A stretch of 64,000 nucleotides of DNA from Sarcocystis neurona (lineage: Eukaryota; Apicomplexa; Conoidasida; Eucoccidiorida; Sarcocystidae), in NCBI GenBank assembly GCA_000727475.1, contig KL647293.1, positions 597,216-661,215 on the forward strand, read 5' to 3'. Below are positions 63,921-64,000 of the stretch, in pieces. Within the stretch, counting starts at the first letter, position 1, and every line of letters starts with the position of its first letter. A program made the position numbers and the translations under genes. Below the pieces are notes generated by a model. The model did no database searches. It was given only the letters and a program-made list of their open reading frames with translations, and was not told where the DNA came from.

Positions 63921-64000
63921 AGAGAATCCCTATCATATATATATGTGTGTGTATGTGTGTGTGTGGGGTGGGGGGGGGATGGTCGGTTGTTGTTGCTGGC

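Noticed and set aside
1..64000. tRNA, rRNA, CRISPR or telomeric AAACCCT arrays
   Set aside because: None was seen on reading either strand; a covariance-model scan would be needed to exclude a single tRNA in 34,366-48,173.

Overview
The window looks like nuclear DNA of a coccidian parasite of the genus Eimeria (a chicken-type species such as E. tenella is most likely; the species cannot be fixed by eye). The signs are CAG trinucleotide repeats that code for runs of Gln, Ala or Ser inside exons, large introns packed with microsatellites, GT-AG introns, and an alternation of repeat-rich and repeat-poor blocks as described for E. tenella chromosome 1. I found no rRNA, tRNA, CRISPR array or intact mobile element.

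Layout. (1) Positions 1-34,365, repeat-rich, + strand: fifteen exons join in phase into one giant gene, cut by the left edge, that codes for at least 2,572 residues of Gln/Ala/Glu-rich coiled coil ending in a long acidic Gln-rich tail. About 78 percent of the locus is intron, filled with TA/TACA microsatellites, CTG tracts, CTCTGTCTCCC arrays, a GTA array and minisatellites. (2) Positions 34,366-48,173, repeat-poor: intergenic, nearly free of CAG/CTG runs, with no convincing gene. A few frame-broken peptides resemble Ty3/gypsy-type integrase, so it may hold a decayed retroelement. (3) Positions 48,174-63,447, repeat-rich, + strand: a second multi-exon gene that I identify as the WD40 subunit of chromatin assembly factor 1 (CAF-1 p60, CHAF1B/CAC2 family). 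Its propeller blades are split by very long Ser/Ala/Gln-rich inserts. The first five exons join in phase; the distal exons are tentative. (4) Positions 63,448-64,000: a CTGTCTCCC-type array and a GT/G tract.

The strongest general pattern is a strand flip of the same triplet at splice acceptors. Introns end in CTG-rich, pyrimidine-type tracts and the following exons are CAG-rich on the same strand. This explains the long Leu/Cys-rich sense ORFs and the antisense ORFs in the introns, which are not genes. The two genes have no evident functional link: one is a probable structural coiled-coil protein, the other a histone H3-H4 chaperone subunit that acts at replication.
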